In this document: one piece after another, positions 25,974 to 34,847 of the stretch
How positions within the stretch are numbered: the first letter of the stretch is position 1
How the letters are laid out: each line of letters starts with the position of its first letter
Program-made: the position numbers and the translations under genes
The notes under the pieces: generated by a model
Databases searched by the model: none
The model's input: only the letters and a program-made list of their open reading frames with translations
What the model was told of the DNA's origin: nothing
Source: Sporolactobacillus sp. Y61
Lineage (GTDB): Bacteria > Bacillota > Bacilli > Bacillales > Sporolactobacillaceae
Reading direction: 5' to 3'
DNA length: 64,000 nt
Assembly: GCF_040529185.1 (NCBI RefSeq)
Contig: NZ_CP159510.1
Coordinates: forward strand, 2,480,001 to 2,544,000

Positions 25974-27053
25974 TCAGGGCAAACCTGCCTCATCCGTCCC
26001 CATTTTAAAAAATCTGACCGTAACCGTCGTCCCTTTTCCAAATGTACTTTTTACATCTATCTTCCCGTGGTGTACATCCACGATCTTTTTTACTATGGAA
26101 AGCCCCAGGCCGTTCCCTCCTGCTTCCCGGTTACGTGACCGGTCGGCTTTATAGAACCTTTCAAACAGGTGCAGCCTTTCTTCCTCACGGATTCCGATAC
26201 CATCATCCGAAATGCAAAAGACAGTCATATTCTTTTTTTGAAATAAGTGAATGGATATGTGCCCGTCAACGTGTGTAAATTTCAAGCTGTTCTGGATCAG
26301 ATTTGTCCAGACCTGTCCCAACAGGTCACCATCAGCTGTAATGGTGACAGGATGAAGCTGAATATTCATGTGTATCTTTTTCTCCGTCCATTGCGGCTCA
26401 AACGGGAGCAGGGCGGATCTGATCTGTCGATCAACCCTGTATGGCTTCATCGTAACCGGATGCCTGCCACTTTCAAGAGACGTCAGTTTCAGCAGATTAT
26501 CACTCAGTTTTGACAGTCGGTCACTTTCCGTTAAAATAATATTCAAATAATGATGGCTTTTCTCTGCAGTTAAATTATTGTTCTCAAGTGCTCTTGCAAA
26601 TCCTTTTATAGAGGTTAATGGTGACTGAACCTCATGGGAGATGTTTGAAATAAATTCCTGCCGAAGACGTTCCAGCTGCCCCAGTTCTCTTGCCATATAA
26701 TGCATATTGTCGGCCAGCTGAATAAACGGATTATTTTTTGAAGGAGGACCCGGAATAAAATCCGGCAAATCCAGATGAATTTCGAAATTACCTTTAGCCA
26801 TTTGCTGCATGGCCTGAATCATCGCCTGAAAATAATTTAATTTTCTGGGCCTGAGAATATATCCGATCAGGATACAGAGGGCAGAAAACAGGGAGATGCC
26901 CAGTATTGAGCTCACGATATGATGAAATAAAGGATGAAGCGATACGTCATAAGTTACGGCGATCCATCCGATGAAAAAATAAAATCCGCCCCAAAATATA
27001 CTGAGTATCGTTAAAAGGGTACAAATGAATATGAAGATTCTTATATATTTCAT
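25974..27053 (-). CDS. Sensor histidine kinase
   Basis: A membrane sensor kinase of 359 residues. There are two N-terminal membrane helices (about 5-33 and 46-67) with a very short external loop of about a dozen residues, a HAMP-like linker, HisKA with His140 in SNISHEVQSPLTSIKGF, and a HATPase with NLIQNSLKF, DDGIGI and GNGLGLSI. The small outer loop suggests intramembrane or protein-partner sensing. The ATG at 27053 overlaps the response-regulator stop (TGATG), so the pair is translationally coupled. Confidence 0.9.
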   Translation of the reverse strand: MKYIRIFIFICTLLTILSIFWGGFYFFIGWIAVTYDVSLHPLFHHIVSSILGISLFSALCILIGYILRPRKLNYFQAMIQAMQQMAKGNFEIHLDLPDFIPGPPSKNNPFIQLADNMHYMARELGQLERLRQEFISNISHEVQSPLTSIKGFARALENNNLTAEKSHHYLNIILTESDRLSKLSDNLLKLTSLESGRHPVTMKPYRVDRQIRSALLPFEPQWTEKKIHMNIQLHPVTITADGDLLGQVWTNLIQNSLKFTHVDGHISIHLFQKKNMTVFCISDDGIGIREEERLHLFERFYKADRSRNREAGGNGLGLSIVKKIVDVHHGKIDVKSTFGKGTTVTVRFFKMGTDEAGLP

Positions 27054-27727
27054 CAGCACTCTTCCAGTCTGTAACCGAGACCGCGTACTGTTTTTATTTG
27101 AAAACCGGTATTCGGTCCGGAAAATCGCTTACGCAGTCTCTTAATGTGAACATCAACCGTTCGTTCGTCCCCTTCGTAATCATAACCCCAGATCTTTTCA
27201 ATCAGGTCATCTCTGGTATAGGTGCGCCCCGGTGTGCCCGCCAGCATAAAAAGTAATTCAAATTCCTTCAGAGGCAGTGTCAGGATTCGGTTACTCAACC
27301 TGACCTCATAGGACTTCCGATCCAGTGTGATGTTCCCGATATGAATGGACTGTGAAACTGAAACCTGGTAGCGTCTGAGCAGTGCCTTAACACGCATCAC
27401 CATTTCTATCGGTTCAAAAGGTTTAACGAGATAATCGTCCGCCCCCAGGCGAAATCCTCTGACTTTCTGCATCGTCTCACCCCTGGCAGTAAGAATCAGA
27501 ACAGGAATCTGATCACCGGAACCTCTCACCTTTTTACATAGCGTCCAGCCATCCATGTGTGGCATCATGATATCGATGATCATCAGACCGATGGCACCAG
27601 CCTTAAGAATGTGAAGGGCCTCTTCTCCATTACTCGCTTCGATACACGCCATCCCTTCATTCTGCAGGAAAACCGTAACGAGTTCTCTAATATTCGGATC
27701 ATCATCAACAACCAGAATTTGATTCAA
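27053..27727 (-). CDS. OmpR-family response regulator
   Basis: A 224-residue regulator with an N-terminal receiver domain (acidic pocket VVDDD, phospho-Asp52 in IIDIMMPHMDG, Lys in YLVKPFEPIE) and a C-terminal winged helix (LPLKEFELLFMLAGTPGRTYTRDDLIEKIWGYDYEGDERTVDVHIKRLRKR). It is partner of the kinase immediately downstream. Regulated genes are unknown. Confidence 0.92.
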   Translation of the reverse strand: MNQILVVDDDPNIRELVTVFLQNEGMACIEASNGEEALHILKAGAIGLMIIDIMMPHMDGWTLCKKVRGSGDQIPVLILTARGETMQKVRGFRLGADDYLVKPFEPIEMVMRVKALLRRYQVSVSQSIHIGNITLDRKSYEVRLSNRILTLPLKEFELLFMLAGTPGRTYTRDDLIEKIWGYDYEGDERTVDVHIKRLRKRFSGPNTGFQIKTVRGLGYRLEEC

Positions 27728-27910
27728 TCAGGACACTTCCCCTTTTATTTACAGGTCTATGTATCATCATGTCAGACTAATATGAACATCATATTACATG
27801 CCTGATGATTATTTCTTCTAATTTAATAGCGTACAATTTTTCAATGGTTCGATCAAATGCAAAGTCATCAGTTCAGCAATCATGATCAGCAAATATAGAA
27901 AATATATAAA

Positions 27911-27930
27911 GAAAAACTTGCGCAGCCAGG
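27911..27930 (-). repeat. Dispersed GGCARGTTTTWCTTC-type motif, copy 3 (diverged)
   Basis: The minus strand reads CCTGGCTGCGCAAGTTTTTC followed by TTTATA. It forms one arm of an imperfect hairpin (27922-27953) upstream of the response-regulator gene. It resembles the copies at 48.2 and 63.4 kb but differs at the GGC core. Confidence 0.3.
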
Positions 27931-27972
27931 CTACTGGCGCCGGATGAGCCCTGGCTGCCTTTATAATCCATT

Positions 27973-28010
27973 AAAAAACCACATTCTGCTCCAGCTGGCA
28001 GAATGTGGTT
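27973..28010 (-). terminator. Terminator of the bkd operon
   Basis: Perfect 12-bp stem AACCACATTCTG with CAGAATGTGGTT, loop of 10, followed on the minus strand by six T. It is 17 bp after the E2 stop. Confidence 0.92.
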
Positions 28011-28026
28011 CATGTGGGAATATGGA

Positions 28027-29283
28027 TTAATATATAGGTGTATTTTCAGGTGAAATATTTTCCAGGCGTTCCTTGATCCGGGCCAGAAATTGACCAGTAA
28101 TCAGTCCGTCAAGAACCCGATGATCAATCGATATACACAGATTTACCATATCGCGGATGGCAATCATGTTATTCACAACAACTGGTCGTTTGACAATTGA
28201 CTCAATGGAAAGAATGGCTGCCTGCGGATAGTTGATGATAGGCTGGGATTGGATGGAACCGAAAGATCCGGTATTATTTACGGTGAATGTCCCGCCCTGC
28301 ATATCGTCCGGTGTCAGTCTGTTTTCACGTGTACGCCTGGCAAGGTCGTCAACAGCAGTTGCCAGTCCTTTAATACTCAGTTCATCGGCATGCTGAATCA
28401 CTGGAACATAAAGCGCATCGTCCGAGGCAACAGCAAGCGAAATATTAACGGACTGCTTTTCAATGATTTTGTCTCCTGCCCAGGTACTGTTCATGCGCGG
28501 ATACTCTTTTAAGGCAGCAACAATCGTTTTGATAAAGAATGGAAGAAACGTCAGCTTTGCGCCTTCCTTTTTATGAAAAATATTCTTGACCTGGTTCCTG
28601 TAGTTAACCAGGTTGGTGACATCCACCTCGATCATGGTCCATGCATGTGGAATTTCATGCTTGCTGCGAACCATGTTATGCGCTATCGTTTTCCGGACCG
28701 CAGTCAGGGGCACATCGATATCTCCGGGATCACTTCGTACCGGCGAAGCAGACACAACCTTCTGTCCCTGGGACGGAGCAGTTGAAAAACTTTGCGCCAT
28801 TTTTTTCTCAGGCAATGGGCCTCTTTTTTCATCCGTTTTTGAAGTGATATATTTTTCGACGTCTTTACGGGTAATTCTCCCGCCTCTTCCACTTCCGGTC
28901 AGTTGTTCCAGTGCCACATCGTTATCCTGTGCCAGTTTGAGTACGGCTGGAGAATAGCGTTTTTTCATCGTGCCATCTTCTGGTTTTCCATCAGTTCCCG
29001 CGGATGAAGATCCTTCTTTCAGCTGTTGCCCGGCAACTGTACCTTCGACCTCTATCGTACAGATTGGCTGTCCAACCGGAAGCGTATCTCCCTCATCAAC
29101 GAGCAGGGCTGAAATGGTTCCGGAGAAACTCGAAGGGATTTCAGCATTTACTTTATCTGTTGTCACCTCAGCAATGGGGTCATACTTACTGACTTGATCC
29201 CCTGCGGAGACGAGCCACTGATTGATTGTTCCTTCTGTAACGCTCTCTCCGAGCTGAGGCATTTCCATTTGTCTGGTATTCAT
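28027..29283 (-). CDS. bkdB: Branched-chain 2-oxoacid dehydrogenase E2
   Basis: Dihydrolipoyl acyltransferase of 418 residues. One lipoyl domain (EMPQLGESVTEGTINQWLV; lipoyl Lys in TTDKVNAE), a peripheral-subunit-binding domain (SPAVLKLAQDNDVALEQLTGSGRGGRITRKDV) and a catalytic domain with HRVLDG (HxxxD). The sequence is of the BkdB type. AAGGAGAG precedes the ATG at 29283 by 7 bases. It is the last gene of lpd-bkdAA-bkdAB-bkdB, which makes branched acyl-CoA primers for iso/anteiso fatty acids. Confidence 0.9.
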   Translation of the reverse strand: MNTRQMEMPQLGESVTEGTINQWLVSAGDQVSKYDPIAEVTTDKVNAEIPSSFSGTISALLVDEGDTLPVGQPICTIEVEGTVAGQQLKEGSSSAGTDGKPEDGTMKKRYSPAVLKLAQDNDVALEQLTGSGRGGRITRKDVEKYITSKTDEKRGPLPEKKMAQSFSTAPSQGQKVVSASPVRSDPGDIDVPLTAVRKTIAHNMVRSKHEIPHAWTMIEVDVTNLVNYRNQVKNIFHKKEGAKLTFLPFFIKTIVAALKEYPRMNSTWAGDKIIEKQSVNISLAVASDDALYVPVIQHADELSIKGLATAVDDLARRTRENRLTPDDMQGGTFTVNNTGSFGSIQSQPIINYPQAAILSIESIVKRPVVVNNMIAIRDMVNLCISIDHRVLDGLITGQFLARIKERLENISPENTPIY

Positions 29284-29300
29284 CTTATCTCTCCTTTCCC

Positions 29301-30287
29301 TCAAAATTCCGCCAGATCGCGGATCCTCTTTTCCACTTGCTCAGGATTCAGTAAAAACCGTTTTTCCAGCGGCGAAGCATATGGCATAGCCGGAACATCA
29401 GGGGCAGCAAGGCGCTGCACCGGTGCATCCAGATCAAACAGACAGTGTTCGGCGATGATGGCTGCAACTTCACTGATCACACTGCCTTCTTTATTATCTT
29501 CTGTAATAAGGAGAACTTTCCCCGTCTTTTTCGCTGCATCGATGATGGCTTCCTTGTCCAGAGGATAGACCGTACGAAGATCGAGAATGTGAGTAGATAT
29601 GCCTTCTGTTTCTGCAAGCTTTTCTGCTGCCTGAAGAGCAAAATGGACTGCCAGACCATAGGTAATAACGGTCACGTCATGCCCCTCCCGTTTCACGTCC
29701 GCCTTACCAATCGGCAGCACATAATCCTTATCCGGCACTTCGCCTTTGATTAAACGATAGGCGCGTTTATGTTCAAAAAAGATCACTGGATCATTATCGC
29801 GGATGGCAGCCTTCAACAATCCTTTTACATCGTATGGGGTTGAGGGCATGACAATTTGCAGCCCGGGTACGTTGGCAAAAATGGCCTCCATTGACTGTGA
29901 ATGATAAAGCCCGCCATGTACACCCCCGCCATAAGGTGCACGGATCGTCATCGGTGCCGTCCAGTCATTGTTGGACCGGTAACGCAATTTCGCCGCTTCT
30001 GATATAATCTGATTGGTCGCCGGTAACATAAAGTCGGAAAACTGCATTTCGGCAACAGGGCGCAGTCCGTACATCGCTGCTCCAATACCCACACCAACAA
30101 TTGCTGATTCAGCAAGTGGCGTATCAATGACCCGTTTTTCCCCGAATTCATCATATAATCCTTTCGTCGCCTGGAAGACGCCGCCTCGTTTGCCGACATC
30201 TTCACCCATGACGATAACATTCTCATCCCGTTCCATTTCTTCCTTAAGTGCCTGTGTCACTGCTTCTATATATGAAATGACTGCCAT
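29301..30287 (-). CDS. bkdAB: Branched-chain 2-oxoacid dehydrogenase E1 beta
   Basis: E1 beta chain of 328 residues: VIVMGEDVGKRGGVFQATKGLYDEFGEKRVIDTPLAESAIVGVGIGAAMYGLRP-type N-terminal region, GGGVHGGLYHSQSMEA, and the C-terminal AAPDVPAMPYASPLEKRFL. This matches BkdAB rather than PdhB. GGGGGG lies 6 bases upstream. The gap to bkdAA is 12 bp. Confidence 0.9.
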   Translation of the reverse strand: MAVISYIEAVTQALKEEMERDENVIVMGEDVGKRGGVFQATKGLYDEFGEKRVIDTPLAESAIVGVGIGAAMYGLRPVAEMQFSDFMLPATNQIISEAAKLRYRSNNDWTAPMTIRAPYGGGVHGGLYHSQSMEAIFANVPGLQIVMPSTPYDVKGLLKAAIRDNDPVIFFEHKRAYRLIKGEVPDKDYVLPIGKADVKREGHDVTVITYGLAVHFALQAAEKLAETEGISTHILDLRTVYPLDKEAIIDAAKKTGKVLLITEDNKEGSVISEVAAIIAEHCLFDLDAPVQRLAAPDVPAMPYASPLEKRFLLNPEQVEKRIRDLAEF

Positions 30288-30299
30288 CGTTGTCCCCCC

Positions 30300-31295
30300 T
30301 CAGTCCTTTTCCTCATATACGTCATGCATCAGGGTATCCGGCGCAGCAAACGGGGCCCTTTCCGCATAGTCTGTCGCATCATCAATTTCTTTCCGAATCC
30401 TTTCTTCCATCTCTTTCTCTACATCTTCAGTCAGTATATTGAGCTTACGAAGATAGGAAGCAAACGTCAGTACGCCATCATATTTTTTATGTTTTTCTAC
30501 CTCATCTTTTGTCCGGTAAGTCATATCATTGTCATCACTTGTATGCGGCGTCAGTCTGTAGCAGTCAGCTTCCAGAAGTGATGGTCCCTCTCCACGGTGG
30601 GCACGATCCGCCGCTTCTTTAACAGCCGCATAAGCAGCCAGAGGATCATTACCGTCAAATGTTTTGCCGAACATGCCGTATCCGGCAGCCCGGTCGGAGA
30701 CATGTTCACAGGCCAGCTGATGCTTCAGGCCAACGGAAATCGCATAGTGATTATTTTCACACATAAAAATGACCGGGAGTTTATGTACACCGGCAAAATT
30801 ACAGGCTTCATGAAAATCTCCCTGATTGGAAGACCCTTCACCGAATGTCACAAAGCTGACAACGTCATCCCCTTTAAGTTTTGCAGCAAGGGCAATACCG
30901 ACTGCATGAGGATTTTGCGTTGTTACCGGTGAAGAATGGCTCAGCATCCGTAATTTTCTATAACTGAAATGCCCGGGCATCTGTCTGCCGGACGAATTCG
31001 GATCCTCTGCTTTTGCAAAATTATTCAACATCATTTCCTTAACTGTCATACCCCATGCAAGCACAAAACCATAGTCCCTGTAGTAAGGAGCGACATAGTC
31101 TTTCTCACGATTCAGGGCTAAAGCCGCACCAACCTGTGCCGCTTCCTGTCCCTGACAGGAGACGACAAAAGGGATCTTTCCGGCACGATTAAGCAGCCAG
31201 AGCCGTTCATCTATACGCCGGGCAGTCAGCATAATTTCGTACATTTTTAAAACATCCTGATCGGAAAAACCAAGCTTATGATGACGATTTTCCAT
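30300..31295 (-). CDS. bkdAA: Branched-chain 2-oxoacid dehydrogenase E1 alpha
   Basis: E1 alpha of 331 residues with the ThDP motif GEGSSNQGDFHEACNFAGVHKLPVIFMCENN and the phosphorylation-loop-like RLTPHTSDDND. HFSYRKLRMLSHSSPVTTQ is typical of BkdAA. The ATG at 31295 is chosen because GGGAGG lies 9 bases upstream; 41 extra in-frame codons overlap lpd and look non-coding. Confidence 0.9.
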   Translation of the reverse strand: MENRHHKLGFSDQDVLKMYEIMLTARRIDERLWLLNRAGKIPFVVSCQGQEAAQVGAALALNREKDYVAPYYRDYGFVLAWGMTVKEMMLNNFAKAEDPNSSGRQMPGHFSYRKLRMLSHSSPVTTQNPHAVGIALAAKLKGDDVVSFVTFGEGSSNQGDFHEACNFAGVHKLPVIFMCENNHYAISVGLKHQLACEHVSDRAAGYGMFGKTFDGNDPLAAYAAVKEAADRAHRGEGPSLLEADCYRLTPHTSDDNDMTYRTKDEVEKHKKYDGVLTFASYLRKLNILTEDVEKEMEERIRKEIDDATDYAERAPFAAPDTLMHDVYEEKD

Positions 31296-31321
31296 AACTC
31301 GTTCCTCCCTGTTTACTTGAA

Positions 31322-32740
31322 TCATATATGAATCGCCTTCCCATCTGCGGCAAGAGCCGCTTCTCCGATAATCTCCGACAAAGTCGGGTGCGGGTGAATG
31401 GTTTCTGAGAGTTCCCATGGTGTTGCGTCCAATAGTCGGGCAAGAGAAGCTTCGGAGATTAGATCCGTTGCGTGCGGCCCAAAGATATGGACGCCAAGAA
31501 TGTCGTTGTTCTCTTTATCTGCGATAATTTTGGCGAACCCTTCCGACTCACCATAAACCAGGGCTTTGCCAATTGCCCCGAATGGAACTTTGCCCGTTTT
31601 AATGACATGTCCTTCTTTTGCCTCCGCTTCTGTCATGCCGATTGAGGCCGCTTCAGGACGGGTATAAATGCACTTTGGAACAAGCAGTGGATCAAGCAGA
31701 GTCGGCTGACGGCCCGAAAGGTGTTCCACGGCAATCATTCCTTCACGCGCTGCGACATGCGCCAGCTGAAGCCCGCCGATGACATCGCCGATCGCATAAA
31801 TATGGGACTCTTTAGTCTGACCGCAGCTGTTCGTTTGAATATACCCTTTATCCGTCTCAATGGAAGTATTTTCCAGTCCTATATCTTCTGTATTTGGGAT
31901 CCGGCCAACAGAAACAAGCATCTTTTCCGCATGGAATGCTTCCTGCCTGCCATCCACTTCAGCTTTTACAGATAGATCATTTGTTATCTTTAATGTTTCC
32001 GGCAAAAGCTTTGCGCCAGTCACAACATGAATCCCCCGCCTTTTGAAATTTCTCTCCAGAGCCCGTGAAACATCATCATCTTCAGTTGGGACGAGATGGT
32101 CAGTATATTCAATCACGGTCACCTCTGCACCAAAATCGGCGAGCATCGATGCCCACTCTGCTCCGATAGCCCCACCGCCGATGATCATGATGGATTCAGG
32201 ACAGGATTTAAGTTCAAGCGCATCATCAGAAGTCAGAATCCTTTCACCATCCATGTCAAGTCCTTTCAGTGGGCGTGGACGTGACCCAGTTGCAATAATG
32301 ACGTTCTTTGAGGTCAGAATTTCATTTTCCCGGTCATCGTTGTATGCAACAGAAATCGATCCCGAAAGCGGGGAAAAAATAGACGGTCCCAGCATACGCC
32401 CGTAGCCGGTGAATACATCTATTTTTCCCTTTTTCATCAGTTGCTGAACCCCTTTGTGAAGTTTCTCAATGATCTGATGTTTTCGCTCCTGAATCCGGGA
32501 AAAGCAAAGGATAGATTCTGGTACGTCCACACCGTATGAACCTGCGTTTTTAATCGTTGCATAAACCTCCGCGCTCCGCAGCAGAGCTTTTGCAGGGATG
32601 CAGCCTTTGTGCAGGCAGGTGCCGCCGAGTGCGTCTTTTTCGACAATCGCTGTTTTTAATCCGAGCTGGCTGGCACGGATAGCAGCGACATAACCGCCGG
32701 TGCCACCTCCTAATAGTACCAGGTCATAATTTTTAGCCAT
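31322..32740 (-). CDS. lpd: Dihydrolipoyl dehydrogenase (E3)
   Basis: A flavoprotein disulfide reductase of 472 residues: FAD motif GGGTGGYVAAIRA, redox pair GGTCLHKGCIPAKALL, NAD motif IIGGGAIGAEWA, and the C-terminal catalytic HPHPTLSE. It is the first gene of the bkd operon (lpdV position). It is the only E3 gene in the window and may also serve the E3-less acetoin-type operon at 15-18 kb. ATG at 32740; GGGAGTG lies upstream. Confidence 0.93.
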   Translation of the reverse strand: MAKNYDLVLLGGGTGGYVAAIRASQLGLKTAIVEKDALGGTCLHKGCIPAKALLRSAEVYATIKNAGSYGVDVPESILCFSRIQERKHQIIEKLHKGVQQLMKKGKIDVFTGYGRMLGPSIFSPLSGSISVAYNDDRENEILTSKNVIIATGSRPRPLKGLDMDGERILTSDDALELKSCPESIMIIGGGAIGAEWASMLADFGAEVTVIEYTDHLVPTEDDDVSRALERNFKRRGIHVVTGAKLLPETLKITNDLSVKAEVDGRQEAFHAEKMLVSVGRIPNTEDIGLENTSIETDKGYIQTNSCGQTKESHIYAIGDVIGGLQLAHVAAREGMIAVEHLSGRQPTLLDPLLVPKCIYTRPEAASIGMTEAEAKEGHVIKTGKVPFGAIGKALVYGESEGFAKIIADKENNDILGVHIFGPHATDLISEASLARLLDATPWELSETIHPHPTLSEIIGEAALAADGKAIHI

Positions 32741-32889
32741 AAAAAAAGTCACTCCCTCTTACTTCTTTATCATACGTATAGAGTGCCTGCAAAGTTTCAA
32801 ACGCTTAGTTTATCTTCTGTTACTTTTATATAGTTTACTCTTCTTCAGATTGAGAAACAATCTTCTTTCATCCCGCATGAACGGGCAGC

Positions 32890-33000
32890 ATCCCCCTCAG
32901 GGATCATAAGGGTAAACGAACATGCCCGAGCGGGGGATAACCGCCCTGCATGCCCGATGGGTTTAACGAACAATCAGTGAGAGACGAAGCCCCCCCTTAC
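32890..33000. other. Structured intergenic element with short direct repeats
   Basis: A C/G-rich block between lpd and the DUF4003 gene. CATGCCCGA occurs twice (32921-32929 and 32949-32957). GGGTAAACGAACA (32910-32922) and GGGTTTAACGAACA (32959-32972) repeat with similar spacing. ATCCC/GGGAT and CCCGC/GCGGG-type hairpins are possible. The composition differs sharply from neighbouring A/T-rich intergenic DNA. It may be a remnant of a mobile element's structured end or an RNA; I cannot assign it. Confidence 0.35.
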
Positions 33001-33015
33001 TCTTGACGTTTCACT

Positions 33016-34014
33016 TTATTGATTTCCTCCGTTCGAAGAAGCAGCGATAACACCGGCAGAGGCCGAAAGGGAAGCGGCCGTCACCGCTTCCTGAACACGG
33101 ATCAGATGGTCAGCCAAAACAATCAGTCCGGTATCTGCTTTTTGGTTTGTGCCCTTTTCATTCATGAGCGCACAGATATAAAGATACGACGCTGTCATGA
33201 AGTATAAATTTTTATCAATAAACATGCTGAGTTTTTCTTTTTTCAGTTTTTCAGTCAGGTTCAGGACCTCAATTACCGTATGATGTGTCTCTTCACACAG
33301 TGCAAGCAGTCCGTATACCGGATAACAGTCTGAGCGAAGCCGGATATGATGGTCTGAGATCAGATCTTTTATAGATGCGCATTTTTCAACGACCTGCCGA
33401 TTATAGTGATCGAATAAAGATGCAAACATACAGGCAAGACTTTGAAGAGCATTATTTTTTCTGAAACCAAGCTGCTGAAGGGCAGAAAAATAGTGTTCTT
33501 CACGTTCGACAAGGATCGATGCGTTTTCATTAAGTTGAGCAAGAAGAACGACAAGCGTCACATCGCTCTTCTGCGTCAGGACAAAATGTCTTTTTTTTAG
33601 CAGCTGGTATATCTGGTCCGCCCTCCCCGGAACATCCTGAAGCTGACTGTCTGATGAACAGGTAAGACATGCGGCTGCGAGATAGGTCTGCTGCGATCTT
33701 GAAAAACCGGAATGAATCAGCTTCCGATACATCTCGAAGAAAGACTTTGTTTCTGTTTCTCCATTGTTTTGAAGGATTAACATCGCGCTGATGCAATATC
33801 GTATATCCCTGGTCAGAACGCTGAACCAGCCTGATTCCTTTTTTAATTTACTATCTCTCGTTGTAAATTCATCTTTTTCAAAGAGACGACCTGCCGCAGT
33901 ATATTGAGAGGCTATGTTCAGTAACAGGTTTGCCTGTACCATTCTCAGCGCATGTGAAACACGTTTCATATTCTTTACAAGCAATCCTGTCTCGTTATCC
34001 AGATTAACCGGCAT
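33016..34014 (-). CDS. DUF4003 family protein
   Basis: A protein of 332 residues whose helical pattern and motifs (KKESGWFSVLTRDIRYCISAMLIL, LGFRKNNALQSLACM, YPVYGLLAL, LKKEKLSMFIDKNLYFMTASYLY) fit the uncharacterised DUF4003 family of Bacilli. It has no signal peptide and no catalytic motif that I can see. The Ala/Ser-rich C-terminus (VTAASLSASAGVIAASSNGG) is flexible or weakly hydrophobic. ATG at 34014 with GGAGGAG 8 bases upstream. It follows the ABC permease by 62 bp on the same strand. Confidence 0.7.
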   Translation of the reverse strand: MPVNLDNETGLLVKNMKRVSHALRMVQANLLLNIASQYTAAGRLFEKDEFTTRDSKLKKESGWFSVLTRDIRYCISAMLILQNNGETETKSFFEMYRKLIHSGFSRSQQTYLAAACLTCSSDSQLQDVPGRADQIYQLLKKRHFVLTQKSDVTLVVLLAQLNENASILVEREEHYFSALQQLGFRKNNALQSLACMFASLFDHYNRQVVEKCASIKDLISDHHIRLRSDCYPVYGLLALCEETHHTVIEVLNLTEKLKKEKLSMFIDKNLYFMTASYLYICALMNEKGTNQKADTGLIVLADHLIRVQEAVTAASLSASAGVIAASSNGGNQ

Positions 34015-34076
34015 AATCACTTCTCCTCCCGAGCTCCATCCTGTGTCTGTCCACCCTTATTTTACCATAAGTGTGC

Positions 34077-34748
34077 TCAGAACTCTTTTTTTTCGAAAAT
34101 ATGAGTGGACAAGAAGTACGAAATAAGAGACACGAGAAGGGTCAGAATGATCAAGGGTATCACTGGGTGATCGAAAGAAAAGCGAATCACTTCCGGAACA
34201 GACTTCTGCAAGTTCATTTTCTGCCAGGAAATAAATGTCCCTGTTGCAATCATTATCGCAAAGAAAAGGCCGATTCCGACCATGGACGCCACCCTGTATC
34301 CAAACCTGAAGAAAATCGGATAAAAAATCGATGAAAGGAAAATGCTCAAACAGAGCGACATAATCCCCGTTTCAATGCTCAGAGGGTTTAGAAGATGAAA
34401 ATTCAAAATAGAGTTGAGCAACAGAATAAGCACCGTACTGCTGATATAAGCGAACACCCACCAGATCAAAATCATCAAATATTTGGAGAGAATCATTGAT
34501 CGCCGGGTGACAGGCAGACTGATCAGCAGTCGATTATTCCACTTATCCCCTTCATTCGTATTAAAGTTAGAGGCTATGATCATATAGTAGGCGATAAAAC
34601 CAATCCCTGTGCCGCATAACACGATACCCATAAATTCCGATCCGGTTACGTCATTTCCTGCAGTAATAAAATAGAGCAAAAGCAGGAGCGGTGCCAGATA
34701 AGCTGACACTCTTTGTGTGTATATATCTTTTACCATCAGATGAAACAT
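34077..34748 (-). CDS. ABC-2 type permease
   Basis: A membrane protein of 223 residues with about six hydrophobic segments, no ATPase motifs and a cytoplasmic basic N-terminus (MFHLMVKDIYTQR). It fits the ABC2_membrane_5-type permeases found next to GntR-ATPase pairs. The ATG at 34748 has GGAGGCG at 7 bases. It probably pairs with the ATPase gene 99 bp upstream to export a peptide, antibiotic or lipid; the substrate is unknown. Confidence 0.82.
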   Translation of the reverse strand: MFHLMVKDIYTQRVSAYLAPLLLLLYFITAGNDVTGSEFMGIVLCGTGIGFIAYYMIIASNFNTNEGDKWNNRLLISLPVTRRSMILSKYLMILIWWVFAYISSTVLILLLNSILNFHLLNPLSIETGIMSLCLSIFLSSIFYPIFFRFGYRVASMVGIGLFFAIMIATGTFISWQKMNLQKSVPEVIRFSFDHPVIPLIILTLLVSLISYFLSTHIFEKKEF

Positions 34749-34847
34749 CCTGTACGCCTCCATAACAATAATTTATAGCCGTAATGATAACTGATCAGAC
34801 AAGCCGTACGACACATCCCCAACCGTTTCATCACGAAGGGAAACACA

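Noticed and set aside
32760..32830. Weak cre-like site upstream of lpd
   Set aside because: Only about 10 of 14 consensus positions match, and no promoter element is clear.
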